Positions 24,484 through 39,400 are shown, numbered from the stretch's first letter. The stretch is DNA of 64,000 nucleotides from Agrypnia vestita (GCA_016648135.1 JADDOH010023717.1:87686-151685), one strand, 5' to 3'. The notes: generated by a model not told the origin, from the letters alone. A program made the numbers and translations.

Positions 24484-27400
24484 GTGAGTCTAATTGCATT
24501 CTAGCATCAACTCGGAGAGATTTCTGTGTAAAAAGTGTTTTTACCCTGTAAAGATTTGTTCTGAGCACAGGATATGCCACGCGATGTGCGCCGCAGCATC
24601 AGCAATGGGCCTACCACACGCACAAGTATCACCACACTTTTGCATGCGCATGCCGGTTCGTAAATGGGGCACCGTGTACAAAACACCAACGTTTGTACAC
24701 GGAACACCGTGCGGGTAGTTTGTGTTTTGTACACGGTGCAACCGGCATGCGCATGCAAAAGTGTGGTGATACTTGAGCGTAGGCCCATAAGAGTGATGCG
24801 ACTCCGAAAATCTATACTAATATTTATAAAGAGGTAAAGTTTGTAATTTTGGATGTAGGAGGTAATCTTCGAAACTTCTCATCCGAGTCTCAATGAAAGG
24901 AATGGCTACATACCTCAGAACAGGTATTTTTATGTACCTAGCGAGGTACGTAACAAATTGCATATTAACATACAAAAATTGCATATTGTATTTGTTGCTA
25001 TCTTAAACTTAAATCTTAAACTCTGCAAAAGTATGTTTTGATGCAAACTGTTATAAAAGTTATGACTGAAACTGATCTCAAAAATTCTTTCACCAATATT
25101 TAGAATAGACTTTCAGGGTCGACAGTCGACATAGGTTATATATTATCCCGTCAAAATAAAACGGTTTTTCGTGATGACCTATTTTACAACTAAAGTCGAT
25201 GAAAAAATGGTCGAGTGATGCGTTTTTTACGAACGCTGCCTTAACGGTAAGAAATATTTAAATACTTTCTATAGAGATGTTTTAGAACTCGAAAAGTTCT
25301 ATAAAAAGTCCGCGACGACATATATCTATATGTTAAGATTGATACACAAATTGATAAAATTTGACTAAAAGTTATTAAAAATCTACACATGCGTGGCCGC
25401 GCGGGTAAGCTATTAATTAATATATAAATTAAAATTTTCGAGGGGGCCTAAAGGGAGGTATGACTGTATATTATTAAGTGTTTTATGCAATTAAAATTTT
25501 AATTACCAATTGATTTTTTGCCGCTTTCGACGCATTTCGCTCTAATGAAATGCACAGTGCAATATGGGTTTTATTTGATAATTGTATACGTAAAATAAAA
25601 TACAATTTATGCATATTATCAATTCACAGGGAAGACGCAATAACTTGAATTAATCAAGGCTTACATAGTTTACGCAGCAACAACGTGCGAGGTCAAGCGT
25701 AATCAACGTCCTTACAGCAGGTCTTTCAATCTGAAGCAGCAGGCTTGATCCTCTGCCATCCTCCCGTGGCACGCCAAGAGCAGACGTAATTCAGTAACAG
25801 AGTTCGCGGTAATTCGGCGGTGGAGGCGGGACGTAAAAATAGACAGGACATAAAATATTTAAAAAATGGTTAATGCATTTTAGATCGGCCAGCTTGCGGA
25901 TTGAAGCTCGTGCTTCACGAGTAGATGAGCTGTAACACAAAGGTCACTTACTTGTACTTGGATGTAGACTGTTACAATTTTTTATCTCTATAGGAAAAGC
26001 TGACGAAAAAGAAAATCTGACGGCGTAATAGGAAAACAATATCGGAAAAAAATTAGTATGCCACGACACACTGTTTGAAAAACACCATGTTATTGTGCAT
26101 CTGGGAAATCTTCAAAGTACGTCACCGTTTCTAGCTACACCATAAAGAGGAATACACATATTTAAAAAGGGCTATACCTATTTGGTGTGTTATTTTTAGA
26201 ATAAGCTCTTGAGATTTTATTTTAAACATTATGAGGACACTTTTAAAGATGTGATTTGAATTTTTTCTAAATGTTATTTCTTTGTGATTAGGAACTTCAC
26301 ATTAAATTTTGAGTGTCGTACCAGCAATATATAAGTACTTGTAAATATTTTAAAACAATGCTTTTTGGGTATTATTAAATTTTACTCGGAACACAGCAGT
26401 TTAATAATTGACACAAATTATTTGTCGCTTAGAAAAACATAGTAATTACTTGAAACAGAAGAAATAATATATACCGATCGCTACGATTTGTCGCTAATAT
26501 CGCACCGGTAGAAATAGCAACATTGAAGCCCGCAGCGGCGGTTCCACCTTTTTATATGAAGAACGCTGGTTTTTCGAATCTTCGAGAACATTCTTTACAT
26601 CTGGTGATTGAGAGAAGTTTCTACGTCTCCAAAATGTTGTAGATAATCCTAGAGTGCTGTAGGTTGTTCTATAGCATTGTATAGTGTTGTTACGAAGTGA
26701 CGTTACAAGGGATACGTAATATCATAAATATTCGTTTTTTTTGTTTTGAATTTAACTATACCTGACCAATTTTTGAGAATTGGAGTTGCGCAGTAGAGTC
26801 ACATGAAACGTGCAAACCTGGCGTTGGTGTCGGCTTGCAAATGCCGGGGATAAACGTTCTGTTTGTTCTGCTGTAATTCATAGGTAATCTGAAATGTGCA
26901 ATGTGTAACTCCTGACCTTCCGATTGTGAGACACACGCTCCACTACGCCAGTGGTTAAAGCGCCTACCCATAAAGTCAGTGCTTCAAATATTCTACATTG
27001 TTTTGTTATCTAATATCTCTTAACCTCTCGCATTAAGTTAACTTATATACGATTTAAAGCTAAAAGTAAAAATAACAAAATTGCGAGTAGGTACTACTCC
27101 TTATTCTGCCCGCGAAATCAATGGTCTCCCTTAAACCGTTCAGTATAAAAACTAACAGTAACACTAATACATATTTAAATACAAATTTATTTTACTTCCT
27201 AAATTATAATTTTTAACCTTAAAAGTTACTTTTAGAAATACACAGATATAAAAAAGATTGTTTCATATGAAATACTAAATTATTTTTTGATTCTCGTTTG
27301 TATGTCGGTCACACTTTTATTGCAATAAACCACACGCAGTTACGCAGGTATACTTCAAATGAAGCAGTTCCTTTATTTCACAAAAATATTGTCATAAATA

Positions 27401-30400
27401 ATGGCAATTATTATACTGAGCGAGTCACTTTCGAGCTATCCCATATCACAATATCGCGCCAGAATAATTTAAAAATACTCTAAAAGTATAATTTCAAAAT
27501 ACTTAAATAAACAGACTTTTAAGGGCAACCTATTTGAAGTAGGATGAGAGTGAATGAGGTCCTCCAGGGACCTCGTTAAGTACGGGATTGGGGGCGGTTG
27601 CACCCTTTGCAAGCGCGTGTTCAATAATTATTTAATTTAATATCAAGAGGCATCATTTTCTCACTTCGTACAGCGTTATGGAAAATACCAGAGATTTCAT
27701 CTGACAGATTTTGAATCTTTTTAGGATGGATCGATTTCTCTACGTCTTCTTCAGGCTGATCATCGTTGATAATTGGCCGTATTCTGAACTAAGCAATATT
27801 GCTATTTCTGTATCTTGACAGTTATTGTATAACATTGTGATGCCGCCAATTTTGACGTTTTAATTATGACAGATTTGAAATTAATGAAATAAATCAATTA
27901 GAAAGCTCATTATTGATAATTGTGAATAACTTTCGTTTTTTTACGTTTTCAAGCTTCTGATTGATTGAATCCATTAATTTCAAACCTGTCGAACTTGAAA
28001 TGTCAAAAATGGCGGCATTTCAATGTTATACATAATTGTCAAATACAGAAATAGCAATATTGCTTCGTTCAGAGTACAGCCGAATATCTATCAGTATTAA
28101 TAAAAACCTTGCTTCCATGATTTTATTTATTTTTCTATGAACTAACTGCACGTCTCTGTAACATATAAATTAAAACTAATAACAACATTTATATTAGAAA
28201 TCATAAAAATACAAATTATTATATTATAAAAATACAAATTAGAGAATAACTAAAATAAAATAATGAACAATGTAACATTTCAATTCCTATAAGCAATAAA
28301 TTACAATCTCACTTTAAATGGATCAAATAAATTAACCTGCCAAAATTTCGTAATCTAGTTTTACAACCTGCGTATTTAAGTACAGAAATAATTGCAGAAT
28401 TTGATAATTGATTAATATTTGCCTTACCGCTAGCCGGTTTTACTTTCGAACAATGAGGCAGTAGAGTGATTTTTTAAATTTATTGCACAACAAGCCCCGT
28501 TCTCACGCCCGCTTCCGTTAATAATTGCTCTCGCTCACTCGTTGCGTTCAGTTTTATTATATTTTCAAATACTATCCTCTCTTACGGCATTCCCACCACC
28601 TCCTGCAACACTGTCACACACGCAACATCGGGTTAATTGATCCATTTTTTCAGTTTCGCTGCCGCGTTCGTTCGTGAGACGGCCGCTTGCTCGAGACAAT
28701 ACAATGGGGTAAAGCGAATCAGATGATAAACAAATGTTGTTTATAACTTTTTAAAAGTTTCCGAATAATGGACGCTCTTGTTTCGGGAGTTCAGACGTCG
28801 TCTATTTGGTCCAAGGCTTCGTCTGTGTTTTGTGTTCCAAACTTTATCTCGGTTAGTTTTTCTCATATATTCCCGGCGGCGATTGGGAAATGTTATTGTG
28901 TTTGATATTGGTCGAGTTATTTTTTTGGCTATACCGCTGCGTCTTTCTTCTGTTATATTGAAAGTTTTCCGTGTATGCCCGGATAGAAAGAATAAATGAA
29001 GATCGTGACGTGAATATTCCGCTTTGATTGATGTTGTCTTGTTCTCAGTTTGAGTTATACAAACGTATAATACATTTATTTATTTATTGTGTTTTTTTTT
29101 TATTTTCTTTTTTTTAAACTCCTCAACAGGCCAATAAGCCTAATCACTGAAGTCGTTACATCACAAAATCACCCAAGCAAAAGATTGTGTAAATCACGTA
29201 GATGTACAGTGACCCCACCGGGAATCAAACCCGGAACCTTCGATGTGGGAAGTCCACTGGGCTACGAGGGCCGCTCGTTATGAAAATAGTCATACAATTA
29301 CAATACATATTAAGACTATTATAAAAAGACTTAAGGTAACAATATGTATTTCTCTGTTGAAAGAGTAATTTTCGTGTTCAAAGGAGGTATTACATATGAG
29401 TAACATAATTTAAAGACAAATGCTTCCTAAACAACAATCATTTGTTCATTATTATATAATTATAAATGCACAAAAATTATACAGGGTGTACCAGAGCTAG
29501 CAGCAGAAACTTGGCCGGTAGATTCCTGCCTACGTTATGAGTTTAAAATGTCCAAGGATCATGACCTAATATCAATAGTTATGGAGATATGCAATATCAA
29601 AGTTTGCACTTTTTTTTCAATATATCTGACTTATTTTTTGCAAAAAGTTGAACTATCATTACAGTAACTTATTTCAATTATGAGAAATTCATTCGCTTTA
29701 TTACAAGTCGAATAAAATAATAAGAACCTTGCAAAAATTTAAAAAAGTTTTTTTTACAAGGTTTTTGTCATTTTATTTAAGTTATAATGAAGGAAATGAA
29801 TTTTTCATAATCGATATAAGTTACTGTAATGTTACTTCAACTTTTTGCAAAAAATAAGTCAGAAATATTGAAAAAAAATGCAAACTTTGATATTGCATAT
29901 CTCCATAACTGTTGATATTAGGTCATGGTTGCTTGAACATTTTAGACTCACAACATAGGCAGGCATCTACCGGCCAAGTTTCTGCTGCTAGCTCTGGTAC
30001 ACCCTGTATATGCAGATGTGCACACGAATGCAATCAAAGATAACAAAATCTCAAGTAAAGGTAGTTTCTATTAAGATAATATGTTTAAAATACTTGTACG
30101 ATATATTTTAATATGTAAAAATGAAAAACAAGGTCTTTTGAGATTGAAACACGTGCCTATACATATTTTTGAGCGCAAAGTAAGCTATCATTTATTGTAC
30201 ATTAGGCCTTGTGTCTTGGCATCCAATATTTTCAAGTACCAATACGTGCCCGAATGACGTTGCATTCTAATATATGATTTTGCCTCCAGGAGCAGATCCG
30301 CAAGAGAAAGGAAGAGGAGGAGCGCATAGCGGCGCAGAACGAGTTCCTGCGCAACTCCCTGCGCGACTCGCGCAAGCTCCAGGCGCTCGAGGACTCGCGG

Positions 30401-33400
30401 GGCTCCGAGGGCTCCCCGAGGGGGCGCGGCGCGCACCCCGGCTTCGTGAACGACGCCTACTCGGACGACGACGCCGGCTCCTTTGAGGCGCCGGAGGATG
30501 TCTACAAAATCGTCGGTGAGAACCAACTGTTACACATATTTTTACTGTATTTTCAACTATTCTAAAATTACTACATTACGTGATAATTTTTTCATTGTCA
30601 TTAAACGTGAAAGCCCTTCAGGACAGGAAAAATCATATTTTCAAATTTACACATTGTAATAAGTAAATATCCATCTCCTGATATCGAATTAAATTATTGA
30701 TGAATACGTGTGTGTAAGGAAAACCTACACAGGTTTTATATGCAAACCTCAACGCAAAGCAAAACCTGCCCTATAAATATATTTTTACTAGGAAAATTTC
30801 CAGTAGCATTTTGAGGTAATATTTGTATAAAGTAAATGATCTATAAGTTCTTGAAAACTTACTAGTGATAAATAAATAAGTATGTATTTTTTTAAAACTA
30901 TATTTAAATTATATTATACGATGCAAACGATGTTTTAATAGAATATACAGAATTTACAAACGCACACATATCCCAGTGATTATAAATATTTTTTATAAAA
31001 TATTGTTTAAAAGCATGATAATTGGATATTTGAAATATATTTTTTTAAATATATAAATAATGTTGGTCTTAAATTGTATAGTTTACAAGCGTGTTGATGT
31101 AATTAGGTAGGTATTAGAATGAATTTTTCATTTAAACATAATAATTTTACGAAAAGGTGAACTATCTCGCGGATTATCGGGGAAGAGAGAATGGAAGGTT
31201 GTACTCTTTTGTGCTGACAACCCTTACCTCATCCTCATTCATATAAGGTTTGAATGAATGAATGAAGGAAATGATTTTTTCATAACCGTTAGATTTTTAA
31301 TTCAAAACACACGTAGTTAATAACAAAGCTAATTGCGTGAGTTTTATTTATTGATTTTTCGTAGCATTTTCACGATTTCTTAATTATTTTTACTTGATTT
31401 TTTAATTTTTTTCTTTCTTTTGTTATTATATTATGGAGTAAACGAGGTGACCGAGGCAATATACATATATCATTCGATTATTGATGCAAGTCATAATAAT
31501 GTATCGACAGGCTGACGACCTGACAGGGGAGAATATCGCCAGCTTGAATATGATGAATTATAATGTTTTTCAATTATATTGTCCATGTCGATATCTGTTG
31601 GTCCGTTTCCAAGCGGACACAGCACGGTGACGCAGCCCGGCGACTCGCTCCCGGTCGGAAACGGTCTCGGATGTGCTTGGCCAGGCCCATTCATGGACCA
31701 TCCCGTATAGGAAGCGCTTTATGGCCGCTGCGTGATGTGTGGTTATTCTTTCATTCATTCCTAACTAAATCAGGGATGGGAATCAACATTTTCTCCATAG
31801 GATACTTTTCCTCTCTTTAATGTTTTCTTATAATTTATTAATAAGCTAAAATTTATATCTGTGAAGGTATATATAAATTTCCCACTCCTTAATAACTTAA
31901 TCCTTGATATTAGAAAAATACCTGTGAAAGACTAACACTAATACAACTGTTCTGCAGATTACAAAAATGATTTACAGTAGCTGCAGACTATTTGAATGCA
32001 TTAAAATACTTTGAATATTTTAATCATCATCATCACTCTTGGCACTACAACCCTTGGTGGGCCATGGCCTCCTTAATAATCTTCCTCCACTCATCTCGGT
32101 TTAGTGCCAGCTCTCTCCAGTTCCGAGGCTCTAAGGCAGAGATGTCTTAGTGACGTTGTCACTCCATCTTAATTTTGGCCTTCCTAAGCTCCTTCGCCCT
32201 ATTGGTCTTGAGTTCAGCACTTTGGTGCTTGATGCTCAGACATTCTCTCCACATGACCCAGCCACCGAAGTCTTCCCAGTTTTATAAATTTTGTGACGTT
32301 TGGCTCCTTAAACAGAATATAGAGCTCATTGTTGTAACGTCTGCGCCAAAGTCCATTTTCTAGAACCGGTCCGAAGATACGCCTCAAAATTTTCCTTTCG
32401 TATCAATAGGTCCTTAATGACCCCGATAGACACCACTTAAGTACAATATATAAAAAAAAAACATGACAATTACTGCGTTGCAGAATACACTTTTTATGAA
32501 TCAAGATATATTACCGATGTCTCACAGAGACGAAGCTGTTTTATATGGGTAGTAGGAATTGAAGCCTTTGGATATTTAAGGGCCTAGGACCTATCATACG
32601 GCTGACTTAAGCGATCATTTACAATGTATAACATTCACCGATTTCACCCATGATTGATCACCACATTAAAACAATTTTCAAAGTTGTATACCTACCTATA
32701 TATTATTTATGTACCACGTTTCACTTTAACTTACGCTAACGCCATCTAAGTATTTTTGAAATTTGTCGTCCTCATGAACATAAATATGTCGCTGCTGGTA
32801 ATGTAATATCTATTTTTGATCGCTAGAATACTGCCTGACATCTGAAATACTTTTGTGGTTGAGAAATAAGAAACACTAAAATAATATATTTGTTATTTTA
32901 GTGGTGTTATAAATTAACAAATTATGCTATGTATATAATTACCACACAAGTAGATAGTGTATGAGTTCCAATGTCAACAAAGTCAATCACATTACATGCA
33001 ACAGTCCTCGACGTAAGTGAGTATTGAGAATATGGCATATGTTAAGCATATATTACGCGTTCGGATGACTTAACAATGTGTATTAATTAAACTTTCGTGA
33101 AGCCATAGAAACAAAAATAAGAGATTTTAGCTCAAAATGTCCAAACACAACACATTCAAAATGAAATTAAAATGGCATTTTTTGACAGTTCAGATATATG
33201 TGCGCTTTGTTTTAAACACCCTTGATTGCGTATTCATAAATTTATTTAAAAAAATTTCACCGGCCATATTTCAAAAAACTCTCCCGTTCGTTTTAATAAA
33301 GCTCTCGTGGTTTGCTGTGGTCCGATAATCCCGAAAACGAACGGGGCTTTAATATTTAATTGTTGTTACGGTTACTCGGTGTCGCCCGAGAAAAGTCAAC

Positions 33401-36400
33401 CAACTATGCTCCCCTCCTTCCAATAATTTCTACCCTGACCATTTTCCCCTGCCTATTTCTTACCATCGTTTTGCGTAGCCATTAGAGAATCTATATCTTG
33501 TAAAGAAATCATTGAAAACTGCTTGTTGTATCGCAAAAAATGTACTGAAATTTCTGGGGTTGATTATTTAGTACGTCTTAAAATATATGTTTTCAATCTT
33601 ATTTCGTTTTGAAATTACGGGAACAGAGAGACAAAAATGGACTTTTTTACTTATTATTACACTAGTTTTAAACCCTAAAAAATGACGGAACATGGGTTCG
33701 CGTCTTTGCTATTTGTAGCATCTTTTTGGCGGTCTACGGAGAGGCAGCCGTAGCCACATGCGATAATCGGTCGGTTCGGGTTTGGTGGCCCGGGGTTCGG
33801 GGTTCAAGCTCCATCTCCGGTCGTTTTTTAGCCGGACGGACAGACAACGAAATTATTATGTTTGATAATAAAGTCAGCGATACGTCAAATAAATTACGGC
33901 TGTTAATTTATTAATAATATAAAAAGTTACGGTCGTAGGTAGCCCTATTTAATTCAACATCCACCCTTCCATGTTCGGTTTCATAGATTCGTTGACAATT
34001 GACCAAATACCATTTACAGATAGGTCATCCATCTGAGTGCTGTCATAAAAATGAACGACTTTGACTTTTATACCATTCCATGATCATTTAATTTAATTAA
34101 ATCGATATACAGGCGATCGTTCAATAATTCCACACTGATAACATCGACCCTTGAAAATTCAATTCCTATAAGGGATGAATTCGGAACTTACATGAGCTTT
34201 TTAGTGTCGTCGGATTCAGTTTTTTCACCCATTCTTTTTTATTTCTGTGTAATCTTAGGGTTATTCGTAGACAGCTATAAACTGAAGTAACTATTCTTCT
34301 ACGGCTGGTTCCACTACGTTTGACTTGTTTAAAAAAATACAACGAGTTTGTAAATTTTGAAACAATTGTGAAAAGGTTAAACTAAATATTCTTAAAAAGT
34401 ATAATTTCATACTAAATAAGTCCCACTTTATTACAGGAAGACTTTTTTTACTTAGGTTTGGAATGAAAAAATAGTTTTATTTACTAGGTGATTTAATTAC
34501 GCAAGAATAAATATTTTAACTGCATTGTAAATGTGTCTTTAATACATATGAGAGGGGGCATACTTCCGCTGCGCCCCAGCCCTCTCGCCTAAAGAAGTGG
34601 TTTAGTGCAGCTATGTACAATAATGTTATACTCTGTAGTTACCATAAAAAAACCCCTGGTGGTTTATTTTGAGTTCATCCTCTTGTAATAAAATGTTTTC
34701 GTCTGTTACTCAATACTCTTAGAATCCTTGGGATAAAAGTTCAATCCACTTTCTGGCGTCGTCGCGTTAGACAAAGCGAACGATCAGAGGCCGAAAGACA
34801 CGTCGTGATGACGGCAATTGTTCGCTTCAATTGTAATACGGAGCCAGCGTGAAGAGTTCGTGGCGACCGATGCCTGATGCTGGCAGCCCTGACGCCGCAG
34901 CAGTCGACTGCCCGCGAGGAATGCGAGCCGAGCCGAGTGTGCTCCGCAGTGCTCCATATGGAACGTAGCGGGCATTGTTATCACTGAGGATAATCGTGTC
35001 CGGACATCACACCATTGTGCGCGCTGCTCGGTCTGTCGTCCGTTTCAGCGCTTTGGGCATCTGACATTATAAAACTTTCTAAATAAGCGAGTTCTCGCGT
35101 AAGTGCGATTCAAAATGCAATAAGTAGATGTCAAAGAGGTCCAGTAAATTGAGACGAAGTACTCTGTTTCCCCATTGATACGAATGAAACGGGCCCTAGT
35201 GTAGGCGCGGGGCTCCCGATGCTCGGCAACTTTTGGCGGATCTCGAAATTACCCGAACGTAAAGGCGTTTCTTGCAGTAACACTCGATTTTTCAGTCAAT
35301 TTTTGCAAAACGACTAATTTGAAAAAATATTTAATTTTCAATCATTTTTAAAAACGATTTAACGCCGAAATGGATTATAAGATACAGCCAAGCCAAAACA
35401 ATTATGTACTTTAGTATTTTATATAGTATATTGAAAATTCATTCATTTTATAATACAAGTAGGTAAATAAGTAATGTATATTGAAAAAAAAATACAAAGT
35501 TCGATGTCTTTTATCTCCGTAACTGTCGATATTTCACCCAGCGTAAATAATATTTTCTAATCGAAATTGAATGAAAAAGACTCCTCCGAAGTTTTTACTG
35601 AATAATATTGCTGTTTTGCCAAATTTAGTCGTTTTGTAAAAATTAAGTGTTACTGCGAGATACGCCCTTTACGTTCGGGTAATTTCGAGATCTGTCGAAC
35701 TTTGTCGAGCCTAGTCGAAGGATCGTTGTCGATATCTCCGTTATACCTTCATGTCACCGTCAGGATTTCAACTCATTACTAGATTTCCGTGGGATGGGTG
35801 TCCTAGACTGAAAGTAAGCACTATTTTAAACGCTTGTCATTCAAAATATGTCATTACAATTTATGTCATGTGGGAGGATGGGGTGATTAGGGAAAAAGGG
35901 CAGGGTGCTTATTGTAGTGATCAATACCTCTCTAATAAGGACTACTATAAGGTAAAAAGGTACAACACTGGCTCACTATTACTCTCAGCTCTGAGCGCAG
36001 ACGCCCGTTCAACCCACAGTGTTCCGCACAACCACTGCCCGCATTTCCGGTTGACAGTCACCCCCTCCACTAAGAGTACATGAGACAATGTATTATATCT
36101 ATTCCATACATACAAACACTACATTTATGTTTTGCACAGGGGTCCTAAGGTGTGACGTCGCGTGATTTAACTATGTGCAATATCAAAACGTTTATTCACG
36201 ACGAAATCATAACATTTTTGATTGATAATTATTGTTCATCATCGACTCGGTAATCAGCGTGACCTAAGTTTATGCCTAGTGTACGTCTCTGAGATAACTC
36301 TATGCATTATGGTTATGTTACCCGTTATAATTCTAACGAGCTGATTTGTTTGATTTCTTTAGTAGATTTTTATTTGAATAATTGATGGTTATCTTATTCG

Positions 36401-39400
36401 TTTTTTTCACACAGCGGTCATAAAACGCACTATCGGTTTTCAAATAACTACACAGATAAACCTACGCCTCTCTACTAAGTAGGTGTTTGTCCGGATCAAG
36501 ACAAATTTAATGCGTTTCCTTTTTTATTTTCTCGTTCAGATAATCTTACACGTTTTCCGCTAATCGCCCACTGTTCTAGAATTCACCAGAGATGATAAAA
36601 ATATATAATTTTAAAACTTTGATTCTTGCCGGCGTTGCGGTATCGAATTTCCGCCCCACGAATCTGGGGCGGATCCATTATCAGTTAAACTAGATAATGG
36701 TTTCATCGGCGATATTAATTTCCTGAAGGCATTAAAGAAATTGTCGTCGAAATGAAATAATGGATTTGCGACGGGGGCTAGTGAATTGTGACCGGCCATT
36801 GTGGAAGATGAAGACGAATGTCTAATCCTAAGCAGTGCTATTGCGATTGAATATTGAGTCATTTATTATGCTCACTAACAACAGACAATAATAACCAGCT
36901 GCCTAAAGCATACTTTCCATTAATCTATCGTTAATTTAAATCCAACAGTAATGATTAATTTAAGCTTTTTACAAACCACTTGGAGTAACTTTACGTTTAC
37001 CGATTTCGATACCACTGTATTTCCGTCACAACGAACGCATGCTAATAATCCATCACTTATTTTGGTAAAAAAAATATTTTTTGAACGGGGGTGTGGCTAC
37101 AGTTGTGGTGGGGTGCGTGAGATCGACAAGTAAACACTGAAATCGGGAATATATCAAATAGTGGGTTATTCGTAAAATTTACCCATAAAAACTGAAGTCA
37201 CACTATTGACCGACATTTGATTTGATTGCATATGTAATTTAATGGATCAGTTAGTGTACGTCCGTCTGCGTTATCTACTGCAATATCGAAACCGATTAAC
37301 GTTAAATTATCAAATTTTAATTTTGTATTTATTACCATAAAGATCAAAAAAACTTGAAGACAGCGAATACAATTTTCCGTGTGAATTATTTTTCCAACTA
37401 AATATTTTAAAAAATTCGATTAAGAAGGGATAACTTCAGAAATAATTTTTAATGATGTTATTAGATTAAATTAAATTAATATTTTAGCTTGCAAAATATT
37501 TTTAGTATTACCTTATTCATTTATAAAATCTCGATGTCCATTAAACCTGCTCAATTATTCATGGCAGGAACGCAATTCAATGTCAAAATTCCATGTATGC
37601 ACGCTCGCACATCGCAAATGTGAAATGATCGAATGGTATTTATTATAGCGTATAAAAATAATGATCGCTACATTTATTCACTGTCGATACTGCGTTTCGC
37701 TTGAGTAGATACAATCTGTAAAGGAAGAATGTTCAAATGTCACTTATTCCAATGTCAACCGACCGCCGCGTGCGCTTGCGGACAAAGGAATTTTAATAAT
37801 ATGTATGAAGATGTGCAATGTGTGATAACTATTCATGAATACTCGCTTGTATCTGTTTTATTGAGCACACCTTGTTTGAAATTGTAAATAATGTTATGGG
37901 GGAATGGGGCTTACCCAGGACCGTTTTATAAGTAAAAGCTCCCATATCGGTCCTTCTCATTCGCCGCCCGGTTGACATTTTTTTAATGCTAAAGGCAAAC
38001 GTGTGACCCGTTGTTGTAAAAAACAAGAACGGCTGTCATCCAAAATTTTTCCCCATTGTCCCGGCTATTCATTTCTTTATTAAGCACAGATTACAAAAAT
38101 AGTATAAGGGATTGTGACAGGAAATATATAGGCCAAACCGCGAGAAACTTAAATAGAAGAATAAAGGAACATCGCCGTTGTTTAAAGAACAAAAATTTCT
38201 CGGAATTCGCCACCTACATAATTGGTACCAACCATTCCTTCGATAATAATCGTAGACTTAAACTACTCCACTTGGTTCCTCATAAAGGATCGAAATCCAA
38301 AAAAACTTAAATTCAAATAAAACAATATCACATTCAAACAAATATCTCTGACCCACTGTTTTACTCGAATAAGATGACAAAATTTCTGTATTTAGATTAG
38401 TTATAAATAACACTTGATGATGAGAGGGATTTTTCCTCTCGAAAATACGAAACTGATAAATTGAACTCAACGTGTGTCTATTACAAAGTTCAAGGTAGTG
38501 TAAATCAAAATAATCATGTTGCACCACAAAGTCACTGCCATATCATTCAACAATATACAGGGTGTAACAGAGCTAATCCACAATACCTTACAGGTGGATT
38601 CTTGCCTTGATTATGAGTCAAAAATGTTCAAGCAACCATGACTAAAATCAATAGTTAACGAGATATTCAACATCAAAGTTTGCATTTTTTTCTCAATATT
38701 TCTGAATTATTTTTTAAAAAAACAGTTGTAGTATCATTACAGTAACCTATATCTAATATGAAAAATTCATTCCCTTTAATTCCATTAACCCTTTAATAAA
38801 CTGATAAAAACATTTTATTATTTTATTTAACTTTTATTGATACGAATGAATTTTTCGTAATCGATATAAGTTACTGTCACAATACTACAACGTTTTGTAA
38901 AAAAAATCAGAAATATTGAAAAAAAATGCAAACTTTGATATTGTATAACTCCATAACATTCGTAGGAATCCACCTATAAAGTATTGTGGACTAGCTCTGT
39001 TACACCCTGTATATTCTACATTTTAAGACTCACTAGGAGATGTACGTACTCGTAAAGTCGTATTGACGATGATGATGATGTACTGAGAATTTGAATAACT
39101 ACGTTAATTAAATATATTTTCTATCTTTTTTTTTACTTCTTTTCAATTACTATACTTCATGTTTTTATATTGTATTATATTATATTGATTCTATACAAAA
39201 CCGGTGAATTTCCCCTATTTTCAGGTTAACAACCTCGTTATAATATTCTAAGACAAAATAGACAAGGCGCACTTATTTATGTACGCGTAAAGTTTCTATG
39301 AGAAATGTTAAGACATCTGTCAAAAGTCATCACGTCAAAATTAACGAAGCGTACAATGTTATATAATAGCGTTCAAGACATGATCGTTACGATAACTGAC

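Noticed and set aside
24507..24788. ORFs over the intron 1 foldback
   Set aside because: They follow the inverted repeat itself and lie inside the intron; non-coding.
31491..31820. GC-richer patch with ORFs on both strands
   Set aside because: No homology recognised, frames conflict and no splice sites fit; probably a decayed repeat.
33720..33835. tRNA-like stretch with GGGTTCAAGCTCC
   Set aside because: No A box at proper spacing and no cloverleaf; not called as tRNA or SINE.
35751..35813. ATG plus 21 codons to a GTAAGC donor, as another sdt exon
   Set aside because: Exit phase 0 does not match exon 3, which is entered in phase 1; joining to exon 4 would drop L27N, and nothing else supports it.
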